Origin: Cercospora beticola | Taxonomy: Eukaryota > Ascomycota > Dothideomycetes > Mycosphaerellales > Mycosphaerellaceae | Assembly: GCF_033473495.1 (NCBI RefSeq) | Contig: NC_088940.1 | Coordinates: 930,001 to 994,000, forward strand | Length of the DNA stretch: 64,000 nt | Direction: 5' to 3' | Shown: one piece after another, positions 55,300 to 64,000 of the stretch | How positions within the stretch are numbered: position 1 is the stretch's first letter | Layout: each line of letters begins with the position of its first letter | Position numbers and translations under genes: made by a program | The notes under the pieces: model-generated | Database searches by the model: none | Seen by the model: the letters and a program-made list of their open reading frames with translations, nothing else | Told to the model about the DNA's origin: nothing

Positions 55300-55890
55300 A
55301 TGCAAGAACTTTACGCAACCATCGAAGAGACGGCTCTGGGCTTCGTCGCCTCTGTCGGGAACGAGACCCGCGATCAATATCTGGCAGCTGAATTCGAAGC
55401 AACCTATGCACCCTTGCAAGACGAGATACCGCACGATATTCCGATTGGAGAGCTGGACAACCCGACCTATACGCACTACTTCAGCTCTCATCTCGACAGA
55501 CTATCCATCGAAGCCGACAAACGCCTCTTGGACAGTGTCATCGACCCCAAAAAGCGCAAAGCTTGGCTGTGGTATCAGCTGGAACTTGAGAATGCCGAAC
55601 AGCTCTTGGGTGCTCCATTCGAGAAAGTTGTGATGGAAGTCATCTGGATGATCGAATTCACTGAGGATGGGAAGAAGATTGTTCGATGCAAGCAATATCT
55701 CGATACTGTGGCGTGCGATACGTTCTTCCCGGAACAAGCGCGTGCTGTAGAAGCTGCCCAGGAAAGCTTTCCAGCAACGGACTCGGATGCCGATGAGGCT
55801 GCCCACATTCAAGTGACCTCACTCACTACAACTGAAGATGAGGACGCTGCCAACGACTTTCTGCAGGGACTGACAGTTTCGCGGAGTTGA
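55300..55890 (+). CDS. NTF2-like fold protein, hypothetical
   Basis: A 196-residue single-exon protein. The N-terminal ~135 residues have the layout of small NTF2-like/SnoaL-like proteins of fungi: a first helix (IEETALGFVASVGNETRDQY), LAAEFEATYAPLQDEIPHDI, a central helix pair, then strands with EKVVMEVIWMIEFTEDGKKI and VRCKQYLDTV, the closing strand typical of that fold (WxxxFTEDGKKI, followed by a Tyr/Phe-Leu-Asp). The C-terminal 50 residues are acidic and disordered. No catalytic residue set can be assigned. It is not clearly part of any cluster; it lies 356 bases upstream of the kinase gene on the same strand. Confidence 0.72.
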   Translation: MQELYATIEETALGFVASVGNETRDQYLAAEFEATYAPLQDEIPHDIPIGELDNPTYTHYFSSHLDRLSIEADKRLLDSVIDPKKRKAWLWYQLELENAEQLLGAPFEKVVMEVIWMIEFTEDGKKIVRCKQYLDTVACDTFFPEQARAVEAAQESFPATDSDADEAAHIQVTSLTTTEDEDAANDFLQGLTVSRS

Positions 55891-56246
55891 TCTCACCTCG
55901 TGGAAGGTTGATCATGTCCGCTGTCTTGCCGATTTGTCTTGCACTTCGTACTGCATGCTTCAGGCAGGGCCACCGATTCGTAGTTAAACAGTCGATTGCG
56001 GAGATGTGTTTCAATTCTTGGCAAGAATCGATACGGGAAACAGTATTCATTCAATTCCTTTCATTCTTGCACGAATTGTCGTTCTTGGTTACGCTTTTGT
56101 GCTTATGAATGTACCCGGCCGGATCTGGACATCACAAAGAACAAAGCCTTTGAACTGATAGATCCCTGTTTCGATGAACTCGCGGTACTCGAATATGTGC
56201 ACAATATCACAAGTTCACGAATACGACATTGCCCTAGGCCATAGCC
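55891..56246. other. Intergenic upstream of the kinase gene
   Basis: 356 bases; probable 3' end of the NTF2-like gene and promoter of the kinase. It is locally AT-rich with no feature I can name. Confidence 0.4.
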
Positions 56247-57869
56247 ATGTCGCAACACGCAGAATTCGATGCGTTCCGAGAACACCTTAAGTGGGCGCTA
56301 GAAACTGTCGATGGACACAACCTGCATTCCTATAGGCACGAAGCAGAGCAACGATGGGAGCAGTCAATCACTCCAGAAGACCGCACCCGCTTCGCAGAGT
56401 TGGCCAAGCAGGCGGAAGACGCCTTGGCCTATACTCTAGATGCTGATTCAATCTTATTGAATATGGAAGAAGATGGAGACTGGGAGGATGGGAAATGGCC
56501 AAACATGCTGACTTGGCCTGTTGTCGCCCTACACGACGAGCAAGTCAACGAGCTTCAGGCTTACATGCGGGTGCAAGAGAGCTATATGTTTTGCTTGCAG
56601 ACAGTCAGTCGAATTTTCTCCGAGCTTACGTATGGATACGTCAAATACAAGTTGGACCACATCTTCAAACGCCTCTGGGATGATCTCGCAACATATAACG
56701 ACTATCTCGAGCTTTGGAATCCGCGCTTGCAAAGGCTCAAGGACTACTGCGGCAGTCCGGAATTTGTCGCTCGCATGGCGCCCTCTAGCGTAAAAAAGAC
56801 CACCTCCCTCTTCGTCGAGGCAGACGAGGGGAAGATCTGGACACAAGCAATAAACATTGCACCAAACAAGGGGAATAAACTGTCTCTATGGGTAGCATAC
56901 AATCAAGCCGGACGCCTGGTGGACCGATACGTTCTCAAGCGTGATGTGGAAGAACCTGAAAAATACAACAACAAGAGACATTGGATACAGAACGACGATG
57001 GCATTCCCGTACCAAATGAGTTTTGGCTACAGAACAAGTGTTGGGAAAAAGATCAAGGCAGCTTCGTCCGAATTCGTCAATGTAGCTGGAAACCCTTCGT
57101 ATGCGAGTACAAGATTTCATACTGTCCCTTCGGCGACCTCATGGACCTACAGAACCAATTCGAATGGTCAGATCCAGTGCCAGAGCCCATACTCTGGTAC
57201 ATATTCGAAAAACTCGCTCAACAATGCGTAGCAATGGAAGATTCGTATGGCGATCCCAATGAGAAACAGATCGTACATCGCGATATCAAACCAGAAAACA
57301 TATTCCTCGATCTTCCCAATCCGAACTATTTCCCAGCATACCCGGAAGCAAAATTAGCAGACTTTGGACTCGCAATCGAGACTTCTCAATACGACGACAC
57401 GAATCCACATACCATGCAACACACCGGTACACCACCTTTCTTGGCCCCTGAGCAGAAAATAAACATCAAAGGCCGCGGACCACTTGGTCAAGTCCAACCC
57501 GAGAAAATCCTATCGCACACGAACGTGTGGGCCATGGGCTTGGTGATGCTGGAATTTGTTAATGAAACTCCTATAGGTGATCAAAAGCAATACATGGGTG
57601 GGCGCGCAAGCTACTATGCCCCGGATCGGACGGCCAGAGCAAGATACTCGCCGAAACTGTTGCGACTTATTTCACAGTGTTTAGATTTCTGGCCAGTGGG
57701 GCGAATTCCAGCAAGAGGGCTGCTTGCACGAATAGTGGCTGACAGGCAAAGGGCTCCTAACGGGGTCGGGACTTATTGTCAAGCTGCGGCGAATGGGCAG
57801 CAGGTGGAGGGGAGATCGCAAGAATGGAGAAAGGGGCGAGAACGTTACAAGTTGATGATGGCCAATTGA
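56247..57869 (+). CDS. Atypical Ser/Thr protein kinase
   Basis: A 540-residue single-exon protein. The first ~185 residues are a helical N-terminal region with no named domain (HAEFDAFREHLKWALETVDG, many Trp and acidic residues). The kinase-like domain follows: an ATP lysine candidate in RYVLKRDV, catalytic loop HRDIKPENIFLD with Asp346, Lys348 and Asn351, ADFGLA with Asp372, and FLAPEQ in place of APE, then HTNVWAMGLVMLEF. A normal glycine-rich loop (GxGxxG) is not visible ahead of the lysine, and the helix-F Asp of SDVW is replaced by Asn (TNVW). The catalytic core residues are kept, so activity is possible. The type resembles the orphan, often lineage-expanded kinases of filamentous ascomycetes. 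The substrate is unknown. It converges on the monooxygenase 79 bases downstream. Confidence 0.82.
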   Translation: MSQHAEFDAFREHLKWALETVDGHNLHSYRHEAEQRWEQSITPEDRTRFAELAKQAEDALAYTLDADSILLNMEEDGDWEDGKWPNMLTWPVVALHDEQVNELQAYMRVQESYMFCLQTVSRIFSELTYGYVKYKLDHIFKRLWDDLATYNDYLELWNPRLQRLKDYCGSPEFVARMAPSSVKKTTSLFVEADEGKIWTQAINIAPNKGNKLSLWVAYNQAGRLVDRYVLKRDVEEPEKYNNKRHWIQNDDGIPVPNEFWLQNKCWEKDQGSFVRIRQCSWKPFVCEYKISYCPFGDLMDLQNQFEWSDPVPEPILWYIFEKLAQQCVAMEDSYGDPNEKQIVHRDIKPENIFLDLPNPNYFPAYPEAKLADFGLAIETSQYDDTNPHTMQHTGTPPFLAPEQKINIKGRGPLGQVQPEKILSHTNVWAMGLVMLEFVNETPIGDQKQYMGGRASYYAPDRTARARYSPKLLRLISQCLDFWPVGRIPARGLLARIVADRQRAPNGVGTYCQAAANGQQVEGRSQEWRKGRERYKLMMAN

Positions 57870-57948
57870 ATGGAAGTCAACCACTGGGGAGATTGTATGT
57901 TCGATATGGAATAAGAATTCACTTCAGATGCTGTATAAAGCGCATTCA

Positions 57949-59950
57949 TCATGCAGACTTGTCTTCGAAATACTTCAGATCGAGACCTTCCATCTTGCCA
58001 TCGGCTCGCCAATCTTCCAAAATCTTCAGAAATGCCGGTGAGCCACCACCGTAACTTGCATTGCGAGCCCCTGTTTTGCTTGGTGTGCCCTCGTTGTTGT
58101 AGTAGCCGGGCGTGCATTCCTGCAAGAAACTTGCTCTCAGAAGTGCAAGCTTCTCAATAGTCGCAACCCACTGATCCTCGGCCTCGCGTGTCGGCTCCAC
58201 TGTTCGAGCGTTCTTCTTCATAGCTTCTGAAACTACGTACGCGAGGTGTGTCGCCTGCTCTCCAGTGACATGGACGAAGTTCGGAGTTAGAGCAGCTTGT
58301 ACAATTGATACGAAGAAGCAATTTGGGAATCCTCGGGTCGTCCAACCGTGAAGGGTTGATGCGCCAGTAGACCAGCAGTCTGTGATTGTTTGACCGTCTC
58401 GGCCATAGATCTCCATGTTGGTCCTGTGACTCCAGTCTGTGGCCAGTTCGAACCCTGTAGCGTAGATGATGCAGTCAATCTCGACTTCTTTACCATTGGC
58501 CACGATACCCTTCTCCGTGATGCGCTCAATTCCCAGGCCCTTGGTGTCGATCAGGTGAACGTTGTCCTGGTTAAATGCTTGTAGATATTCATCATGGAAG
58601 CATGGGCGTTTGCAAAGCTGATTGTACCAGGGTTTCAGGCTTTCGGCGGTCTCCTTGTTCGTCACCACCGAGTCTGCACGCGCTCGCACCTCGTTCATCT
58701 TCTCGAAGTCGGCCAGTTGACGCTCTGCCGCTGCTTTCTCCGGGTCCGTGATGTCCGCAGCTCGTCTTGCGAGAAGTTTGTGTAGGATGTCAGTCCATCC
58801 ATCTTGAACGTGATCTTCTTCCACCACACCGCCGTTGACGATGATGTTGAAGTTGTCCATACGCTCCTTCTGCCAGCCGGGCTTCAGACTAGCGGCCCAA
58901 TTTGGGTCTGTTGGGCGGTTGCCTCGGACATCGATCGAAGAAGGAGTGCGCTGGAAGACATAAAGCTCCTTGGCATATTTGGCCACATTGGGCACAATTT
59001 GAACTGCTGTAGCGCCTGTGCCAATTACTGCAACTCGCTTGTCGCCGAGCTTGTGCAGGTCTCCAGAATTATCACCACCTGTGTAGTTGTAATCCCAACG
59101 AGAAGAATGGAAGCTATGACCTTTGTAGTCTTCGATGCCCTTCACGCCAGGCAACTTGGGACGGTGCAGTGGGCCTGCAGCAGGAATAACAAAACGCGCT
59201 CGGATGTCATCACCACGGCTTGTCTTGACTGACCATGTTGCCGAGTCCTCGTTCCAGTGTAGTTCATGTACTTCTGTTTGGAAAAGTGTGCGTTCGTATA
59301 GCCCGTACTTCCGGCCGATCATCTCAGAATGTTTGAGAAGTTCTTTAGCTCGAGCGTACTTTTCTGTTGGCATATAGCCGAGCTCTTCGAGGAGCGGCAT
59401 GTAGATGTACGATTCAATGTCGCATTGTGCTCCAGGATACCCTGCCGCTACGTTAGTAATCTTACAAAATTCCCCAGGTTATGAGGAGTGCTTACGATTC
59501 CAGTACCAAGTGCCTCCAAAATCGCCAGCTTTTTCGATGAGACGAATGTTAGAGACACCTGCTTCGATCAAGCGCACTGCAACAAGCTGTGCGCCATACC
59601 CTCCGCCTATGATCACCACGTCGTCGACCTCAGTGATTGGATCTCGTTCGAAGGGCTGACTCCATGGGTCCTTGAGGTAGTCTGAGAACTGGCCTTTCTC
59701 TTCAATAAGACGGTATTGATCGATACCGCCACCGTGTTGAAGGCGTTTGTCGCGTTCCGCTATGTACTTTTCTTTCAAAGCAACCGGATCGAAGGGCGGA
59801 GGAGCTGGCTCGACTTTGTCAAAGTCTGCTTGAAGATTACTACACACAGGTCAATAAGCACATTCCAAATCACAGCAACGTTGAGACATACACTTGATTC
59901 GGCTGGGGGCCAAGAATGTCAACTTTGTCTAGCACTTCTGCTGTTGCCAT
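57949..59950 (-). CDS. Baeyer-Villiger-type flavin monooxygenase
   Basis: Exons 59950-59892, 59839-59496 and 59441-57949 give 631 residues. Intron 1 (52 bases) is GTATGT, TTGAC and GTAG. Intron 2 (54 bases) is GTAAGC, ACTAAC and GCAG and creates [20 protein letters not shown]. FAD-binding motif VVIIGGGYGAQ lies at roughly residue 92, the second Rossmann motif VAVIGTGATAVQIV follows later, and between them is the class I BVMO fingerprint YKGHSFHSSRWDY (Tyr replaces the usual leading Phe). [15 protein letters not shown] is also characteristic of cyclohexanone- and phenylacetone-type enzymes. The ~80-residue N-terminal extension is as in many fungal BVMOs. It uses NADPH and O2 to insert oxygen next to a ketone. 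The substrate is unknown and no clear biosynthetic cluster adjoins it. Confidence 0.92.
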
Positions 59951-60946
59951 GGTGGAAGGATTTAAATGCCGCAGTATCGATCTTATTCGGTCCAAGACCA
60001 TGTGCTAGTAGTATGTGGGGCGTCCTCGCTGTCCTGGGCTGGGCGTTGAGGGCGAAAAGGGAGAGAATGGGGTGCACAACTGGGTGATTGACTTGACAAT
60101 CAGAAGGAATAGATTCAAATCGAAGAAGCTGCTCACATCGTCTAGTGTGCGTGCACAAGTTGGGTTTTATGTTTGAAGGATGCTCGTATCAGGGCGCCGA
60201 GGCAGAGCTGGACTCAGACACCCCACCTGATGCAGCTGCGGCGAACGAGTGCGCGCAACGCGTGCAAGTGTAATAACGAATGCTTGCCATCCATGCTGCG
60301 AGCTATCCGGAGTGGCCGCTAAGTACGTTAACCAACGCGTCTGATTCGCGACATATTCGACTGAGTCGCACATTCTATGATGTCTCGCTCGTGGCTGAAT
60401 TGTGCCGGCTCAATGTGGTGTTGCCTGGCCACTTCTGTTGTGCAATGCGGAGTGCTGCCACCCGCGTCGTGTCAATTCAAGCGACTCGCTCCGCACATTC
60501 TGCGATATGCATCGTCTGGTCTGATCCTCCGCTTTGTGAAGCTGCACGTGAGAGACGATGCTGTCGATGCCGTCGGTACTGCCCTCCGAAAGACTTGACC
60601 TCGTGCACGGAGTTGTGCACCGATTTACCGCTTCAGGAAGTCGCTACCCCAGCGGTCGAGGTCGACGATAAGCATGCGTGTTAGCATTATCATTTCGTCG
60701 CATCATACAGGGCATGGAGTGCGATGGTTGATGAGTGAACAGCGAATGGCAGGGTCGTGGGAAGTTTTGGTACAAGGAGCAGGGCAAACAGCCTGAGGCA
60801 TCAAAGTCAGATCACGTGCACGGCATGAAACGCATCATCCGCCAGGCTACACCTAGCCTGCTTGCACGTCGCCTCAACACCACCACCATCTCCCATCCAC
60901 CTCATCCCATCGTCTCGTCCGCAGCCCACGGAGGAGATCAGCAGCC
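59951..60946. other. Divergent region BVMO / VPH1
   Basis: 1 kb containing both promoters. The last ~70 bases before 60947 are C/A-rich (ACCACCACCATC, CCATCCACCTCATCC), the look of a highly expressed fungal leader. Other short frames show no domain. Confidence 0.45.
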
Positions 60947-63584
60947 ATGGCGGGCAAGAAGGAATCCCTCTTCCGGTCGCAGGAGATGACCCTGACGCAG
61001 CTCTACGTGGCCAACGAGATCGGGCGCGAGGTTGTCTCTGCTCTCGGAGAGCTGGGCGTGATGCAGTTCCGCGATGTACGAGAGTGAAGAATGCATGACA
61101 AACTCACCTACTGACTATGAGCAGTTGAACCCCGAAACAACTGCCTTCCAGCGTACCTTTACACAGGAGATTCGCCGACTGGACAATGTCGAACGCCAGC
61201 TCAACTACTTCCGCTCGCAGATCGAGAAGAACAGCATTGAGATGCGTTCCATCTACGAATTCAGCAACACCTTTGCTGCACCCTCTGCCTCGGAGATCGA
61301 CGAGCTGGCAGACCGCAGCCAGAGCTTGGAACAGCGCATTCAGAGCTTGAACGAGAGCTACGAGACCTTGAAAAAGCGCGAGACCGAGCTCACAGAGTGG
61401 CGATGGGTACTGCGAGAGGCTGGCGGCTTCTTTGATCGTGCCCGTGGCCAGACTGAGGAGATCCGCCAGTCTATCGACTCGTCAGACGATGCGCCACTTC
61501 TGCGGGATGTTGAGAACGCCAACGGAAATGCCGAAGGTGGACAACAGAGCTTCAGTGTGATGAACATTGGCTTCGTTGCTGGAGTCATCCCTCGCGAGCG
61601 GATGGGTGCCTTTGAACGTATCCTTTGGCGCACGCTGCGTGGCAATCTTTATATGAACCAGTCCGAAATCCCAGACGCTATTCTCGACCCAGAGAAGAAT
61701 GAGGAGGTGCACAAGAATGTCTTTGTCATATTCGCGCATGGAAAGGAAATCATTGCGAAGATCAGGAAAATCTCGGAGAGCTTGGGCGCGGACATTTACA
61801 ATGTGGACGAGAACAGCGAATTGCGCCGTGACCAGATCCACGAGGTGAACAGCCGACTGCAGGATTTGAGTAATGTTCTTGGAAACACCAAAAGGACTCT
61901 GGATGCCGAGATCACCCAAATCGGACGCTCTCTCGCTGCATGGATGATTGTGATCAAGAAAGAAAAGAGCGTCTACCAGACGCTGAACACCTTTTCCTAC
62001 GACCCGGCACGCAAGACTTTGGTCGCAGAAGCATGGGCGCCAACTTGCAATCTCGGACTGATCAAGTCAACACTGCAAGATGTTAACGATCGCGCCGGCC
62101 TCACCGTGCCGACCATCGTCAACCAGATCAAGACTTCGAAGACACCGCCAACTTACAACAAGACAAACAAGTTCACCCTCGGATTCCAAACGATTATCGA
62201 TGCCTATGGTACCGCAAAGTACACTGAGGTCAACCCAGGCCTGCCGACCATTGTTACCTTCCCGTTCCTGTTCGCCGTCATGTTTGGTGATTTTGGACAC
62301 GGAGCCATCATGACTCTTGCCGCCGCCGCCATGATCTACTTCGAGAAACCACTGCAGCGTGGCAAGCAAGACGAGCTTTTCGGCATGGCTTTCTACGGTC
62401 GTTATATCATGCTCATGATGGGCATATTTTCTATGTATACCGGATTGATCTACTGCGATGCTTTCTCCAAGGAAATTCCATTATTCAAAAGTATGTGGGA
62501 ATGGGACTTCCCGGACAACTACAACTCCACGAAAGGAGGAACCGTGAGAGCGCATCGCGTGGAAGGCTACACATATCCGTTCGGCATGGATTGGAGATGG
62601 CATGACACCGACAACGACCTGCTGTTCAGCAACAGCTACAAGATGAAGCTGTCCATCATCATGGGTTGGGCCCACATGACCTACTCTCTGTGCCTTTCAT
62701 ACATCAACGCACGGCATTTTAAGACTCCTATCGACATCTGGGGCAACTTCATTCCTGGCATGGTTTTCTTCCAAGGCATTTTCGGGTACCTCGTCCTGAC
62801 AATCATCTGGAAGTGGGCAACAGATTGGTACGCCATCGGCCAACAACCACCTAACTTGTTGAACATGCTCATCTACATGTTCTTGTCACCGGGCAAAGTT
62901 GAAGAGCCCCTGTACTCTGGACAAGGAGGAGTGCAGATTGTCTTGGTTCTTCTTGCTGTGGCCATGGTGCCGATAATGTTGTTCTTGAAGCCCTTCTACC
63001 TCAGATGGGAGCACAACAAGGCACGCGCTCAAGGCTACCGTGGCATTGGGGAGACTACCACCATCAGTGCTTTGGACGACGAAGATGAGTCTGGCCACGC
63101 AAACGGAGACGCCGGTCGTCCCAGCTTCGCAGAGAGCGACCTCGATGGTGCAGTCATCACTCAGGACATCGGCCACGGTGAAGATCATGAAGAATTTGAA
63201 TTCAGCGAAGTCATGATTCATCAGGTCATCCACACCATCGAGTTCTGCCTGAACTGCGTTTCTCACACAGCTTCCTATCTTCGTCTCTGGGCCTTGTCAC
63301 TGGCACATCAGCAGCTGTCCATCGTGCTGTGGACCATGACTCTCAAGAATGCATTCGGGTTTACAGGCGCAGTCGGCATCATGGTCATCTTTGTTGCCTT
63401 TGTCTTCTGGTTTGCCCTCACAATTGCAGTGTTGGTTGTCATGGAGGGAACGAGTGCCATGTTGCATTCGCTCCGCTTGCATTGGGTCGAGGCCATGAGC
63501 AAGCACTTCATCGGCGAGGGTGTCGCGTTTGAGCCTTTCAGTTTCAAGGCGATGCTAGACGAAGAGCTGACAGAGTTGAAGTAG
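60947..63584 (+). CDS. VPH1: V-ATPase V0 subunit a
   Basis: Exons 60947-61075 and 61125-63584 give 862 residues. The 49-base intron (GTACGA, CTGAC, GCAG) joins LGVMQFRD to [20 protein letters not shown], a landmark of this family. The protein forms the membrane stator and proton half-channels of the vacuolar/endosomal proton pump. The N-terminal ~400 residues are the cytosolic coiled-coil arm; the C-terminal half carries about eight membrane segments beginning near [20 protein letters not shown]. The essential membrane arginine is visible in [19 protein letters not shown] (about Arg763, equivalent to yeast Arg735). The C-terminal [20 protein letters not shown] is highly conserved. Filamentous fungi normally have this single a-subunit isoform. 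The start is fixed by [16 protein letters not shown], the standard N-terminus. Confidence 0.97.
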
Positions 63585-64000
63585 AGCAATGTTAGCTAGC
63601 TGTAGATCTACCTTGTACAAACATCAATCACCACCTGTCCATTCACTTTTCGCTCAAGCATACAGAGTACTGCTTTCCTGCGAGCATAGACCATCTCGGA
63701 ACAATGCCGCTGCTAGTGCTGCACAGCTGCCATCCGCGCCACGAGCCAGACCCCTGAATAGATCTATATTCGCCGAACCTTAAGACCGCCGAACCTTGTT
63801 ACTAACACAGACAGCTCAACACCGGCCTGAGATCTTTCTCGATCTCCCGAGCGCGCAAACATGGCACCACACAACCGATGACCAGCAAGCAGATCGAGCA
63901 TGAAGCGCGGCGCGGCGGCGTAGACGGATACAGCATGACTCGATTCCGCCACAGGCCTTTCATGCGAAAATAAGCACACCGGCAAGCACAGACTGGCGAC
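63585..64000. other. 3' flank of VPH1 to window end
   Basis: 416 bases. Short frames on both strands without domains. The next gene is outside the window. Confidence 0.45.

Noticed and set aside
1..64000. tRNA genes, CRISPR arrays and rRNA
   Set aside because: Scanning by eye for B-box GGTTCGANTCC on both strands, regularly spaced direct repeats outside coding sequence, and rRNA-like sequence gave nothing convincing. A covariance-model scan would be needed to exclude small RNAs fully.

Overview
The window is nuclear DNA from a filamentous ascomycete. Most genes are cut by short GT-AG introns of 48-108 bases with CTRAC-type branch points. The recognisable genes are eukaryotic and fungal: a fused NUP98-NUP96 gene, YME1, PAB1 with an acidic RRM4 insertion, VPH1, VPS60, CSL4, UTP11 and NCS6. 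Compact spacing, an expanded F-box-like family and a CLR2-type protein fit Dothideomycetes, perhaps Mycosphaerellales. The order is my inference; no rRNA or species marker is present.

Layout: 1-11 kb is sparse, with a DUF1992/DNAJC28-like gene (369-2083), a three-exon orphan (3459-4146, minus), a 3.5 kb stretch with no supportable gene, a two-exon unknown (7711-9106) and an AT-rich tract with a hairpin and a possible transposon relic (10.2-10.9 kb). 11-29 kb is dense housekeeping: NUP145, YME1, a short-chain dehydrogenase, UTP11 and CSL4 divergent from a 179 bp shared promoter, a CLR2-like protein with two degenerate J-like segments, and PAB1. 29-41 kb holds an 86-residue glycine-rich protein in three exons, a 1242-residue Pro/Ser-rich protein, a divergent pair of oxidoreductases (zinc alcohol/butanediol-type dehydrogenase and aldo-keto reductase), an F-box-like protein, and divergent NCS6/VPS60. 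41-46 kb is a secretory island: a signal-peptide protein made of 17 DDG[SK][WY] units cut by six Lys-Arg sites faces a six-cysteine small secreted protein; then a RidA family gene. 46-64 kb holds a 2088-residue coiled-coil protein, a gene with a 13-base first exon, an NTF2-like protein, an atypical kinase, a Baeyer-Villiger-type monooxygenase and the V-ATPase a subunit.

Most genes are independent housekeeping loci and not a pathway cluster. The best candidates for undescribed biology are the Kex2-repeat secreted precursor at 42877-43725, the CLR2-like/J-like fusion at 24335-25234 and the long gene-free block at 4.1-7.7 kb. Splice sites were assigned by eye from donor, branch and acceptor motifs, reading-frame continuity and family resemblance. 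There is no transcript evidence.
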